64,000 nt of DNA from Gaiella sp. (GCA_027493885.1 JAOSJZ010000001.1:2784622-2848621), one strand, 5' to 3'. Shown: positions 50,123-59,914, counted from the stretch's first letter. A program made the numbers and translations. The notes: generated by a model not told the origin, from the sequence alone.

Positions 50123-51100
50123 TCAGGCGGGCCGCGGCGGGAAGCGGACGTGCATGTGGTTCTCGTGATTCGGGTACGGGATCACGAGACCGCTCGGCCC
50201 GTGAAGCCCGGTCGAAAACCCGACGAAGACCATCTGCGCGCCGGCGGCGAGGAACCGGTCGAGCAGCGCCTGCGCGAGCTCGCGGTCGATCTGGGCGGTC
50301 GCGGCGGGGGCTCTGAGCACGCGGTCGCGGCGCGGGTAGTAGACGTCGACGTCGAGCCCGTTCTGGTGGGAGCGGTGCTGCTCCATCGGGCCGCCGCCAC
50401 GGAAGCTGATGTCGCCCACGACAACCCGCGGAGAGTCGGGATGCGCGCCGCGGTACGCCGCGAGCACGGAGACGACCGTGCGAATCGTGTGCTCGTTGCC
50501 GAAGAGCCGGCGCGGCTCGTTCGGGACGCTGTCCGAGACCGGGTCCCAGGTCACCCAGTCGCGCCCTTCCAGGGGGAGCTGCGTCCCGGCCTCGAGAGCA
50601 CCGGCGTAGGGAAGCCCGCGGGAGGTCGCCCGGTGCCAGCGGATCTCGCGGTACGCCGGCGCCTGCGTCTGCTTCGCCGCCCTCGACCGCGCGCTCGCTA
50701 CCCCCTCGTCGGGACGGGCGACGAGCTGCGGCTCGAGCTCCTCCGAGACCTCGGGCCCGGCCGGCCCGAGCCTGAGCGTGAGGCTGGGCGGATCGTCCTC
50801 CAGGGCCTCGCCGGCGCGAGCGGAGCCGCCGAGGCGCGGGACGGCGACCGTCAGCGCGACCACGGGGCCGAGGACGAGGGCAGCGGCGCGGGCCTTCTTC
50901 GTGTTGCGCCGGCGCCGCAGCTCCGCCCGTCGCTGCCGTGACTGCGCGAGCCCGTTCGGGACCGCGACGGCGAGCGTCTGCGCGGGGAGCCCGAAGAACG
51001 AGGGCGCATGCAGCGAGAGGGCGGAGGCCTGTCCGTCCGGCCGCTCCCGAAACCAGGTCAGCTCGGTCTCGAGCCAGATCTCGCAGCGACGCCAGCCCAT
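50123..51100 (-). CDS. LAS-superfamily metallopeptidase (MepA/penicillin-insensitive endopeptidase-like), membrane-anchored
   Basis: About 325 residues from ATG 51100. It has a cytosolic N-terminal 70 residues, a membrane helix (ARAAALVLGPVVALTVAVP), then an extracytoplasmic domain. The zinc site is seen as H-x6-D in RSHQNGLDVDVYYPRRDRVL and HxH in NHENHMHVRFPP, the LAS (lysostaphin/D-Ala-D-Ala/sonic hedgehog) pattern as in MepA. Expected role: cleavage of peptidoglycan cross-links or another murein substrate. The gene is convergent with nothing and divergent from the large secreted protein gene. The start is not firmly supported by a ribosome-binding site. Confidence 0.82.
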   Translation of the reverse strand: MGWRRCEIWLETELTWFRERPDGQASALSLHAPSFFGLPAQTLAVAVPNGLAQSRQRRAELRRRRNTKKARAAALVLGPVVALTVAVPRLGGSARAGEALEDDPPSLTLRLGPAGPEVSEELEPQLVARPDEGVASARSRAAKQTQAPAYREIRWHRATSRGLPYAGALEAGTQLPLEGRDWVTWDPVSDSVPNEPRRLFGNEHTIRTVVSVLAAYRGAHPDSPRVVVGDISFRGGGPMEQHRSHQNGLDVDVYYPRRDRVLRAPAATAQIDRELAQALLDRFLAAGAQMVFVGFSTGLHGPSGLVIPYPNHENHMHVRFPPRPA

Positions 51101-51297
51101 GAGCCGACACCCTTCGCGCGCAGTGCGCCGTGTCCTGCGGCGGGCGACGGGGAACCTTCCGCTCACGGAGAGGCTCCACCCGAGGCCGTCTGCGGCGGCC
51201 GCAGCTCGAACGGCGCTTGATCCATTCTGCTCATTGGCCGTCGTCCGATTCTTGCCTACGGTCAGGAAGTGGCTCTCCCGTCCGGCGCTCGACCCGT

Positions 51298-54200
51298 GTG
51301 CGGGGTCTCCAGCTGAATCCAGGAGCGAGGTCGCGCTGGCTGCTGCCGGGCGCGGTGATCGCGTGCCTGGTCGTCGCCTCGGTCGCAGCCGCACGGCCCT
51401 TCGCCGGAGCCGTCACGATCACGAGCGGCCCTTCCGGCGAGACGACGGAGACGTCCGCGACCTTCACGTTCGACCTCGGGTCGGCAGCAGACCCGAGCCG
51501 AACGCAGTGCAGCCTCGACGGTGCGACGACGTTCCGCTGCGCCTCGCCGCAGAGCCACACGGGCCTCGCGCTCGGCCGGCACGTGTTCAGCGTGCGCGCG
51601 TTCGACGCGCGTGGCACAGAGGTCGGAAGCGACGAGCGGATCTGGACGATCATCGAGCCGCCACCGCCACCGCCACCGCCGCCACCGCCACCGCCGCCAC
51701 CGCCACCACCGCCACCACCGCCTACGACCGAGCCGCCGCCTCCGACCGCCCCTCCGCCCGGCTTCGAGGCAAGGCTCGCCGCGCCGGCCAAGGCACCGCC
51801 CGGGGGGCTGGTCACGCTTGACGCTTCGGCGTCGACCGGCGCCATCGCCGCGATCCAGTTCGACGTCGACGGCAACGGCAGCTTCGAGACGAAGTGCGGC
51901 GCCGGCGCGAAGGCGGGAGTCGTGTTCGCCTCCCCCGGCACGTACGACGTCGGCGTGCTGACCGTGTCGAAGGAGGGGCAGACGGACATCGCGAGCCAGA
52001 AGGTCGTGGTCGGCGGCGCGCCCGTCCCGCCACCCGGCGGCGCGAAGGCGCTCACCGCAGACATGGTCGCGGGCGGCTGTCACGGGCAGGTCTCACCCGA
52101 CAAGCTCGTCTCGCTCATCCTGACGTGTCCCGTCACGGTGGTGCTCGGCGTGGCGGAGGCAGTGGCGATGAGCGGCTGCTTCCAGCGGACATTCGTCTCG
52201 AAGCCCCAGTTCCGCGAGCTCTTCGTGGCCAAGAAGGGGTTCGGGGCGTTCGTCAACGGGATCCGGGTCAACCCCTCGAGCGGAGCGAGCATCACGCTCG
52301 ACGCGACGAGCAAGCGGATCTACCTCATGGGCGACTCCGCGCCGAAGGCACGGCTCTGGATCTACCGGAGCTCGCCCAGCGTCTCCGTCGAGACGGTCGA
52401 CCAGTACGTCGATTGGGCCGTCGGGTCACCCTCGATCGTCGGGACCTTCCACGGCAGGCAGGGAAACCGCTTCCTCGGGCTGGCCTCGCCCAAGTTCAGC
52501 GCGCCGCTCTCGCTGACCTCCGGCAGGCGCGCGCGGCTCGGGGTCGCCGTGGGGCTTCCCTACCCCTTCAAGGAGGTCGCCTCCGGCAAGGTGACGCTCG
52601 AGGCCGACAACACCGACGGTCCGCTGATCACGAGCTTCAAGGCCGCCTTCGGCGACGTCCCGCTCGGGATCTTCGAGGTGCGGGACGCGAAGCTCGCGTA
52701 CACGCGGCAGGGCAAGGACGACGTCTGGTCGGGGGCTCACGCTCGCGTTCCCGCCGCCCGCCTCGCCGATCGTCGCAAAGGGCACGCTCGGGCTGCGGAA
52801 CGGGAACTTCGACAACGCCTCGGCGTCGTTCGAGAAGCCGACTCCCGGGTTCGGGCCGATCGGCTGCTGCGTCTGGATGACGAAGTTCGGCGGCACGCTG
52901 AAGACGTCCGAGATCTCGGCCAACGCGATCTTCACCGCGGGCCCCGCAATCGCCGGCAAGGCGCTCGTGTCGCTCGACGGGACCCTCAAGGTGTATTTCA
53001 ACACCTTCCTCGTCTCGGCGAAGGGGACGATCGCCGTCGTCGGGATCCCGCTCGCGAACGGCTCGCTCACGATCACGGGCAGCAGCGTCTACGCGCTCGG
53101 CTCGATCTCGAAGACGTTTGCCGGTGTGCTGGAGGCAAACGCGACGCTCGCGGGCGGGCTGTACGCGAACGGCTCGTGGAACATGGTGGGCAGCGGCGGT
53201 CTCTGCATCGACACCGAGGTGAAGGAGTTCTGCGCGGGCGGGGGCGTGGCGATCTCCTCGAAGGGTGTCGCAGGCTGCGTCAAGATCGGCGTCAGCGTGG
53301 GGGCCGTCGTCTACTGGAACGGCGGCTGGAGCATCTTCTGGTCGTGCTCGTTCGGCACGCTGAAGTCGAAGGTCGGCGCGCTTACCCTCTCCACGCGGAC
53401 AACCGCCACCGCGACGGCGGCCGCGACCGAGATCGCGCTTCGCCCCGGGCTTGCGCGGGCGCTGATCAGCCTGAGAGGCTCGGGTGACGCGCCGAAGGTG
53501 CGGGTCGAGGGGCCCGACGGGACGCGCTTCGAGGTGCCCGGCCCCGAGGGGAACTTCTCGGAGACCTCCCGGCGGTTTGTGCTCCGGCTTCCCGAGAAGC
53601 GCACGACCGACATCGTCCTCGTCCGGCCGGCAGCCGGCACGTGGCGGATCACGCCGCTCCCGGGGTCGGCGCCGATCGTCTCGATCGGGCAGGCCGACCC
53701 TCTGCCGGCCCGCATGGTGACCGCGACCTTCGCGGGCTCGGGGCACGACCGGACGCTCCGCTACACGGCCAAGCTCGAGCGGGGACAGCGTGTCTCGTTC
53801 GTCGAGCGGGCGGCCGGGATCGAGCATCTCGTAGGGCGCTCCGGCGCGGCGAAGGGGGCGGTTCACTTCACCGTCGCCGACGGCCCGGCCGGCCCCAGGC
53901 GCATCGACGCCGTCGTCGAGTCCGAGGGGCTTGCGGTGCGTACCGAGACCGTCGCGCGGTTCCGCGCGCCCGGGCCTCTCGTCCTGCCCGCACCCCGGGT
54001 CGTCGCGACCCGCACGGCGCGTGGCGTGTCGGTCCGCTGGAGCCCGGTGCCGTCAGCCGCCGCCTACCGGGTGCGCGTCGCGCTCGGCAACGGCACGATC
54101 GTCTCCTCGCTCCTCGGGCGTGACCGCCGCTCGGTCGCCGTCGCGGCCGACACCAGGGCCTCCGCCGACGTGTCGGTGCGGGCCCTGAGCACGGCGTATC

Positions 54201-54526
54201 GCGACGGACGACCGGGGAGAGCGCGCGCCGAGGCGCTCGCGAGCCTCGTCGCTCCTGCCTCGGTGAGCCTCGCGAGCCTCCGTCGCGCCCGCGTCCTCGT
54301 CGTCACCTGCAATCCTGCCGCCGACGGCAGCTGCGTGCTCCGCGCGACCGTGCGGGGACGGACGATCGGCCGCGGCGCCGCGAAGGTCGCCTTCGCGCGT
54401 CCTGCGAAGGTGCGGGTGCGCCTGACCCCGGCGGGTCTGAGGCTGCTGCGGGCGGGTGACACGCTCCTGCTCTCGGCCTCGGTTCCCGGAGAGGGGCCCA
54501 GGAGCGTGCGAAGCCGCGTCCGCTGA
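51298..54526 (+). CDS. Large secreted multidomain protein with polyproline linker (frameshifted in this sequence)
   Basis: About 1075 residues when restored. The layout is: signal sequence (SRWLLPGAVIACLVVASVAA), an Ig-like domain (TFTFDLGSAADPSRTQCSLD, LGRHVFSVRAFD), a run of about 23 prolines, a PKD-like domain (LVTLDASASTGAIAAIQFDV), a long beta-rich region with Cys pairs, and a C-terminal fibronectin-III-like domain (RTARGVSVRWSPVPSAAAYR). The frame changes at the G5 run 52731-52735; one base fewer gives VWSGLTLAFPPP and joins the two halves. It is probably a cell-surface or secreted structural or adhesive protein. The start (GTG 51298) is chosen from the signal peptide. Confidence 0.78.
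51658..51728 (+). repeat. CCACCG/CCGCCA microsatellite encoding a polyproline linker
   Basis: A tract of CCA and CCG codons without a fixed longer period, giving about 23 consecutive prolines between the Ig-like and PKD-like domains. Such tracts are prone to slippage, so linker length probably varies between strains. Confidence 0.85.
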
Positions 54527-54684
54527 CCTCGGGGCGCGGCGCGGCAAGCTCGACGACGGCGCGAGAGAGCGAGGATCGGGGGCAGCCGGTGCGGCCCCCT
54601 CGGGCGCAGAGCCGGGGGCAGCCCGGAAGCGAGCGAATCCGATCACGAGACGCTTGGCTCGGCCGGCCGACCAGGCCGTCAGGC

Positions 54685-55134
54685 TCAGCTCACGGCCTTC
54701 TTCACGAGCGCGGCGATCTTCTTCTCGTCGGCCGGGGTCAGCTCCGTGAGCGCGAAGGAGGTCGGCCACATGGCGCCCTGGTCGAGGTTCGCCTCGTCGC
54801 TGAAGCCGAGCGTCGCGTACCGCGACTTGAACTTGTCCGCGCTCTGGAAGAAGCACACGACCTTCCCGTCCCGGGCGTAGGCGGGCATCCCGTACCACGT
54901 CTTCGGCGAGAGCTCGGGCGCGCTCGCCTTGACGATCGCGTGGAGCCGCTCGGCCTTGGCGCGATCCGCTTTCGGCATCTCGGCGATCTTCGCGACCACG
55001 TCGCGCTCCCCGTCCGCCTTCTTTCCTTCCGCCCGTTGCTCCCGGGCGCGCTCCCTCATCGCGGCACGCTCCTCCGCCGTGAATCCCTTGGCGGACCTCT
55101 GCCCGCTCTTCGCTGCGGCTTTCCTCTCGGCCAT
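54685..55134 (-). CDS. DUF1801 (YdhG-like) domain protein
   Basis: A 149-residue protein with a Lys/Arg/Glu-rich N-terminal tail (about 50 residues) and a DUF1801 domain: [60 protein letters not shown]. Members are small cytosolic proteins related to the Fra-like iron chaperone fold; function is unclear. GGGAGGAG precedes the ATG. It is divergent from the ArsR/SRPBCC pair. The 158 bp between it and the large secreted protein gene contain no gene I can support. Confidence 0.85.
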   Translation of the reverse strand: MAERKAAAKSGQRSAKGFTAEERAAMRERAREQRAEGKKADGERDVVAKIAEMPKADRAKAERLHAIVKASAPELSPKTWYGMPAYARDGKVVCFFQSADKFKSRYATLGFSDEANLDQGAMWPTSFALTELTPADEKKIAALVKKAVS

Positions 55135-55205
55135 CGCGCGACTCCTCCCGGATCGGGTTTGCCATTGCCGGCTCCGCGCAGATCCCTGCGCTACGCCGAG
55201 TTGTA

Positions 55206-55233
55206 GTATACTGAACCCAATGGTTCAGTATAC
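55206..55233 (+). promoter_or_regulatory. Perfect 12-bp inverted repeat spanning the arsR start codon (auto-operator)
   Basis: GTATACTGAACC-CAAT-GGTTCAGTATAC. The left arm contains the -10 box TATACT (55207-55212), 7 nt before ATG 55220, which lies in the loop and right arm. Repressor binding would block both the promoter and the start of this leaderless gene. Confidence 0.85.
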
Positions 55234-55531
55234 GGCGACCGTCGACCGTGCGTTTGCAGCCCTCGGCGACCCGACGCGCCGCGCCGTCCTGGAGCGGCTC
55301 GGCTCCGGCAGCGCGACGATCGGCGAGCTCGCCGAGCCCTTCGGGATGTCGCTGACGGGGATGAGGAAGCACGTCCGGCTGCTCGAGGAGGCGGAGCTCG
55401 TGACGACGGAGAAGGTCGGTCGCGCCCGCAGGTGCATGCTCGTGCCGTACGCCTTCGAGGGCATCAGCACCTGGCTGCAGCGGCTCGACCGCTTCGCGCA
55501 GGTCGTCGAACGCACGAAAGGAGTCCGATGA
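55220..55531 (+). CDS. ArsR/SdpR-type winged-helix transcriptional regulator
   Basis: A 103-residue winged helix: [60 protein letters not shown]. No metal-binding CxC is seen, so it is of the SdpR/metal-independent kind. It overlaps the SRPBCC gene by 4 bp; this pairing (ArsR regulator plus AHSA1/SRPBCC protein) is common. The start codon lies within a perfect palindrome that is almost certainly its own operator. Confidence 0.92.
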   Translation: MVQYTATVDRAFAALGDPTRRAVLERLGSGSATIGELAEPFGMSLTGMRKHVRLLEEAELVTTEKVGRARRCMLVPYAFEGISTWLQRLDRFAQVVERTKGVR

Positions 55532-55956
55532 GCACCACCAGCGTGACCATGCCCAACGAGCTCGAGATCCGCGTCGAGCGGGTCTTCGAGGCACCGCGCG
55601 CCCACGTCTTCTCGGTCTGGACGGATCCGGCACTGATCCCCGAATGGTGGGGCGACGGCACCGTCGTCGAGGAGATGGACGTCCGCCCGGGCGGCCGTTA
55701 CCGCTTCCGGACGAGCTTCGGCCTCGTCGAGGGCGAGTTCCGCGAGGTCGAGCCGCCAGAGCGCCTCGTGCAGACGTTTCAGAACCACCTGCAGACGCTC
55801 GAGTTCGAGGATCTCGGGGAGCGGACGAAGCTGACCCAGACGATGCGCTTCGAGACGACCGAGCAGCGCGACACGACCATGCAGTACGGCGTCGAGGAGG
55901 GTGCGAAGCAGGGCTTCGCGCGTATCGACGCGGTGCTCCGGAAGCTCGCGGCGTGA
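55528..55956 (+). CDS. SRPBCC (AHSA1-like) domain protein
   Basis: A 142-residue START/AHSA1-type fold: LEIRVERVFEAPRAHVFSVW, TDPALIPEWWGDGTVVEEMD, VRPGGRYRFRTSFGLVEGEF, then LVQTFQNHLQTLEFEDLGER and GVEEGAKQGFARIDAVLRKL. It has a hydrophobic ligand cavity in the family and no fixed enzyme role. AAAGGAG precedes the ATG, which overlaps the ArsR stop, so the regulator and this protein respond together. Confidence 0.92.
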   Translation: MSTTSVTMPNELEIRVERVFEAPRAHVFSVWTDPALIPEWWGDGTVVEEMDVRPGGRYRFRTSFGLVEGEFREVEPPERLVQTFQNHLQTLEFEDLGERTKLTQTMRFETTEQRDTTMQYGVEEGAKQGFARIDAVLRKLAA

Positions 55957-56083
55957 GGGCCGGCGCCGCTGAAGTCGTCGTCCGGCGGGTGGTCTTGGGA
56001 CGACAGAAGGAGTAGCGTCCCGGCCGGGGCGAACATCCCCAGCCACAGGGGGAAGAGCTGGGGACCGGAGAGAGGAGGATCGA

Positions 56084-56383
56084 GTGCGAGTCTCGGTTAT
56101 CTACCGGCCGAGGAATGCGCCGCCTCAGGAGGCGGTCCCGATGCTCGTGGGGGCGCTGAGCGAGTGGGTCGAGAAGTACGCTGCGCGCTTCTCGACGCTC
56201 GAGTTCTTCGTCGGCGGGGGCGGCTTCGGCGTGATCGACGTCGACGATTCGGCCGAGCTGCAGCGAATCGCGGCCGAGAACCCGTTCACGGCGTTCTCGG
56301 AGGTCGAGATCAGGCCAGTGGTCGAGCCCGGCGTCGCGATCGAGATCCTCAGCGAGGCACTCGCCGCTCGGGCGCCGGCCTGA
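56084..56383 (+). CDS. Small DUF3303-like alpha/beta-barrel protein of unknown function
   Basis: A 99-residue protein, GTG start after AGGAGG. The pattern RVSVIYRPRNAPPQEAVPML, TLEFFVGGGGFGVIDVDDSA, AAENPFTAFSEVEIRPVVEP resembles the ferredoxin-like dimeric alpha/beta barrels of the DUF3303 and YCII type. It is monocistronic with its own strong terminator. No function can be assigned. Confidence 0.65.
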   Translation: MRVSVIYRPRNAPPQEAVPMLVGALSEWVEKYAARFSTLEFFVGGGGFGVIDVDDSAELQRIAAENPFTAFSEVEIRPVVEPGVAIEILSEALAARAPA

Positions 56384-56390
56384 GGCCGAT

Positions 56391-56424
56391 CGTGGGCGGG
56401 CCGCGCACCTGCGGCCCGCCCACG
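56391..56424 (+). terminator. Strong GC hairpin terminator
   Basis: A perfect 14-bp inverted repeat, CGTGGGCGGGCCGC with its complement, and a 6-nt loop GCACCT, beginning 7 bp after the stop codon of the DUF3303-like gene. There is no T tail. Confidence 0.7.
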
Positions 56425-56503
56425 GCGTGGGCGATGCCCATGCCCGTGGGGCGGCAGAAGCTGCTGTGACGCCTCACCGCGCGGTTGTGCGTACACCCGA
56501 GGT

Positions 56504-56509
56504 TAGGCT
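56504..56509 (+). promoter_or_regulatory. TAGGCT -10 box, leaderless start
   Basis: TAGGCT ends 8 nt before GTG 56518. Confidence 0.45.
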
Positions 56510-56517
56510 CGTCCCTC

Positions 56518-57252
56518 GTGGAGCGGGTGGTCCTCGTTCACGGCAGCGTCACCAACGGCGACGCCACGTGGGTCGCTCAGCGTCCGCTGGCGGCGGAGTT
56601 CGAGCTGGTAGTACTGAACCGGCCGGGATTCCCGCCCGGACCGCTCGTCGACCGGGTCGACTTCGAGGAGCATGCGGACTGGGTCGTCGCGCAGTTGCGG
56701 CCCGGCGATCATCTCTGCGGGCACTCCTACGGGGGCGTGATCTCGCTGTTTGCGGCGGCGCACGCATCCGATCTCCGCTCGCTGACCGTCGTCGAGCCGC
56801 CGCTATTCGGCCTGGTCGAGGACCGGCCGGAGGCGGCGGAGCTCGTCGCACGGCTGGAGCGGCTGTGGCACGAGGGGCCGCGCGAGCCTCGCGCCTTCCT
56901 CGCCGCGTTTCTGGCCGAGGTTGCCGATCGTACGGTCGACCTCCCCGACCCGCTGCCGGCCGCGCAGCACCAGGGGGCCCAGATCCTGATGCGCGAACGT
57001 GCCGCGTGGGAGGCCGAGCCGCCGCTTCGCGAGCTCCACGACGCCGACTTCCCGAAGCTCGTCGTCCGCGGCGGCTGGCGCCCGCTCTTCGACGCCGTCT
57101 GCCGCGTGCTCGGAGAGCGACTCGGTGCCGAGCAGGCCGTAGTGCCCGGCCTGCTCCACAACCCGCAGCTCCTGGGCGAGCCGTTCAACGACGTCCTGCG
57201 GGACTTCCTCCAGCGCCCCGGCGGTACGGCGCGCGGAGCTGCCGGCGTGTAG
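56518..57252 (+). CDS. Alpha/beta hydrolase
   Basis: A 244-residue alpha/beta hydrolase: RVVLVHGSVTNGDATWVAQR (oxyanion HG), the nucleophile elbow CGHSYGGVISLFAAAHA (Ser near residue 72) and a late His in VVPGLLHNPQLLGEPFNDVL. LVVRGGWRPLFDAVCRVLGE supplies the usual acid-strand region. The substrate is unknown. The leaderless GTG at 56518 is supported by a TAGGCT box. Confidence 0.87.
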   Translation: MERVVLVHGSVTNGDATWVAQRPLAAEFELVVLNRPGFPPGPLVDRVDFEEHADWVVAQLRPGDHLCGHSYGGVISLFAAAHASDLRSLTVVEPPLFGLVEDRPEAAELVARLERLWHEGPREPRAFLAAFLAEVADRTVDLPDPLPAAQHQGAQILMRERAAWEAEPPLRELHDADFPKLVVRGGWRPLFDAVCRVLGERLGAEQAVVPGLLHNPQLLGEPFNDVLRDFLQRPGGTARGAAGV

Positions 57253-57330
57253 ACCGACCGCGCGCGACTGCCCGGCGACGAGAGCTGCGCGATCGTTAGC
57301 CTGGACGGCGAGCGACGGAAGGCGGTCACG

Positions 57331-58983
57331 ATGAGTGGCGCACTCGTTCGCGGTCGAGAAGCACTCGGGCGGCATGCGTGGGGCGACGCGTACGCGCAGC
57401 TCATGGCTGCGGATCGCAGCCGTGGGCTCGACGCACCCGATCTCGACGGGGCCGCGCTGGCGGCGTACCTGACTGGGAAGGACGCGGAGTCCGAGGCGCT
57501 CTGGGCACGCGCGTACCGCAGCTGGCTCGACCGGGGCGAGCGCTGTCGAGCTGTCAGGTGCGCCTTCTGGATCGGCCTGCCGCTGCTCCTGCAGGGCGAG
57601 ACCGCCCGGGGCGGAGGCTGGCTCGCCAGGGGGGCGCGGCTGCTCGAGGAGCATGGAGGCGACTGTGCCGAGGGCGGTCTCCTGCTCGTTCCCGTCGGGC
57701 TGCAGGCGCTGAGCAACGGCGATCCGGCCGGCGCCCTCGAGGCCTTCCGCCGAGCGGAGGAAACCGGCGAGCGCTCGGGTGACCCGGATGTGCTCGCACT
57801 CGGCCGCCTGGGCAGGGGGCAGGCGCTGATCGAGCTCGGGGACGTCGCGCACGGGGTCCCGCTGCTCGACGAGGCAATGGTGGCGGTTACCGCCGGTGAG
57901 GTGTCGCCGGTCGCAGCGGGGATCGTCTACTGCGCCGTCCTGCTCTCCTGTCAGTCGATCTTCGACGTGCCTCGGGCGGAGGAGTGGACGGCCGCGCTCG
58001 GCCGCTGGTGCGAGTCACAGCAGGATCTCGTTCCCTTCCGCGGCGAGTGCCTCGTCCATCGCTCGGAGATCCTGCAGCTCCAGGGCCGATGGGTCGAGGC
58101 GTTGGCGGAGGCGAGGCGCGCCTGCTCCTGGCTCGCCGGGCGCTCGGGAGAGGGACGCGCTCATTACCGGCTGGGCGAGCTCCACCGACTGCGCGGCGAG
58201 CTCGCCGACGCAGACCGGGAGTACCGTGCAGCGAGCGCCGCGGGACGACAGCCGCAACCTGGCTGCGCTCTGCTCCGGTTGGCGCAGGGTCACACGGAGG
58301 CAGCGGAGGCGATGATCGTGCGCGCGGTCGACAGCGCGCGCGACGGCGTCACGAGAGCCGCCATGCTGCCCGCGTACGTGGAGATCGCCCTGGCCCGGGG
58401 GGACGTGGCCGCTGCGCGCCGTGCAGCGGACGAGCTTCGCGCGCTTGCCGCCGAGTACGAGGCCGATCTCCTCCGGGCCGCCGCCGCTCAGGCTCTCGGG
58501 ACGGTGCTGCTAGCCGAGGGCGACGCCCCGGCAGGCGCCGCGCTGCTCCGGGAGAGCCGTGTTTGCTGGCAGGGGCTGTCGGCGCCGTACGAGGTGGCGC
58601 GCGTGCGCGTCGCGATCGCAGGCTCGTGCCGGGCGCTCGGAGACGACGACGGCGCCGAGATGGAGATCGAAGCCGCCCGCGACCTCTTCGGCCGGCTCGG
58701 CGCGGTCCCCGGCCTGGAGGCGGTCGACCGGCTCCGCGGCACGACGAAGGCCGCGACCGACTCGGGGCTGACTCCGCGCGAGCTGGACGTACTCGCTCTC
58801 GTTGCCGAGGGCTGCACGAACCAGCAGATCGCCGAAGCGCTCGTCGTCAGCCCGCACACCGTCCGGAGACACCTGCAGAACGTCTTTCGCAAGCTCGGTG
58901 TCCCCTCGCGTGCCGCCGCGACCGCATTCGCCCTGCAGCACGACCTCCTCGAGGGTGGACGCGTGGCACGATCGGACCACTAG
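57331..58983 (+). CDS. LuxR-family transcriptional regulator with TPR-like sensor region
   Basis: A 550-residue protein: about 470 residues of helical TPR-like repeats (for example ALWARAYRSWLDRGERCRAV, GALEAFRRAEETGERSGDPD) followed by a LuxR helix-turn-helix, LTPRELDVLALVAEGCTNQQ and IAEALVVSPHTVRRHLQNVF (about 485-525). It lacks the N-terminal AAA ATPase of full MalT/LAL regulators, resembling their C-terminal half. GGAAGG precedes ATG 57331. It is followed at 117 bp by a methyltransferase gene. The target is unknown. Confidence 0.9.
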   Translation: MSGALVRGREALGRHAWGDAYAQLMAADRSRGLDAPDLDGAALAAYLTGKDAESEALWARAYRSWLDRGERCRAVRCAFWIGLPLLLQGETARGGGWLARGARLLEEHGGDCAEGGLLLVPVGLQALSNGDPAGALEAFRRAEETGERSGDPDVLALGRLGRGQALIELGDVAHGVPLLDEAMVAVTAGEVSPVAAGIVYCAVLLSCQSIFDVPRAEEWTAALGRWCESQQDLVPFRGECLVHRSEILQLQGRWVEALAEARRACSWLAGRSGEGRAHYRLGELHRLRGELADADREYRAASAAGRQPQPGCALLRLAQGHTEAAEAMIVRAVDSARDGVTRAAMLPAYVEIALARGDVAAARRAADELRALAAEYEADLLRAAAAQALGTVLLAEGDAPAGAALLRESRVCWQGLSAPYEVARVRVAIAGSCRALGDDDGAEMEIEAARDLFGRLGAVPGLEAVDRLRGTTKAATDSGLTPRELDVLALVAEGCTNQQIAEALVVSPHTVRRHLQNVFRKLGVPSRAAATAFALQHDLLEGGRVARSDH

Positions 58984-59100
58984 CCGCGGCGCGCACGTTG
59001 GTACGTGCGGGCGATGCGGCCGGGCACCGCCGCCCCTACCGTGCCGAGAGCGAGCAAGATGCGGCCGGCTTCGGCGCAGCTCGCGGGAGGAGGCACGACC

Positions 59101-59907
59101 ATGACGCAGCCGATGTTGCGGGACGCCTACGGCGACAGCCCGGCCGTCAACTACGAGCGCTACTTCGTCCCCACGATCGGCATGCCGCTCGCCCAGGACC
59201 TCGTCGAGCGCGCCGAGCTCCAACGTGGCGAGCAGGTGCTCGACGTCGCCTGCGGCACGGGTGTCGTGACGAGGCTCGCGGCCGAACGGGTCGGCCACGC
59301 GGCCGTCACCGGAGTCGACCTCCACCCGGGCATGCTCGAGGTTGCCCGGACCGCGGACGGCGGCCCGGTGATCGAGTGGCACGAGGCGAGTGCCGAAGCC
59401 CTTCCGCTCGAAGACGCGAGCTTCGACGTCGTGCTCTGCCAGATGGGCCTCCAGTTCTTTGACGACAGACCGGGCGCGCTGCGCGAGATGCGCCGCGTGC
59501 TGCGGCCCGGCGGCCGTGCCGTCGTCAGCGTCCCGGGGCCGACGCCGCGGCTGTTCGACGTGCTCGAGCGGGCGCTCGAGCGCCACGTCGGCTCCCGGGC
59601 GGCAGGCTTCGTGGCGACGGTCTTCTCTCTCCACGACGTCGAGGAGCTCTACGGGCTCCTCGAGGGCGCCGGCTTCACCGACGTGCAGGCGCGCGCGGAG
59701 CCCGTAACGCTCTCGCCGCCGCCCGCGGAGCAGTTCCTCTGGCAGTACGTCTCCAGCACCCCCCTCGCGAGCGCCGCGTCGGCGCTCGACGAGGACACCC
59801 GCGCCGCCCTGCAGCAGGAGGTCGTCGGGGGCTGGTCGTCCCTCGCCGGTGACGGGCGCCTCGTGCTCGAGATCGACCTCACGACCGTGACGGCACGCAA
59901 GCCGTGA
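59101..59907 (+). CDS. Class I SAM-dependent methyltransferase (UbiE/Methyltransf_11 type)
   Basis: A 268-residue methyltransferase: motif I EQVLDVACGTGVVTRLAAER (near residue 45), VTGVDLHPGMLEVARTADGG, ASAEALPLEDASFDVVLCQM, and REMRRVLRPGGRAVVSVPGP. An N-terminal YERYFVPTIGMPLAQDLVER stretch is common in small-molecule methyltransferases. GGGAGGAGG lies 10 nt before ATG 59101. No biosynthetic partners are adjacent, so the acceptor is unknown. Confidence 0.88.
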   Translation: MTQPMLRDAYGDSPAVNYERYFVPTIGMPLAQDLVERAELQRGEQVLDVACGTGVVTRLAAERVGHAAVTGVDLHPGMLEVARTADGGPVIEWHEASAEALPLEDASFDVVLCQMGLQFFDDRPGALREMRRVLRPGGRAVVSVPGPTPRLFDVLERALERHVGSRAAGFVATVFSLHDVEELYGLLEGAGFTDVQARAEPVTLSPPPAEQFLWQYVSSTPLASAASALDEDTRAALQQEVVGGWSSLAGDGRLVLEIDLTTVTARKP

Positions 59908-59914
59908 AGGGCAC

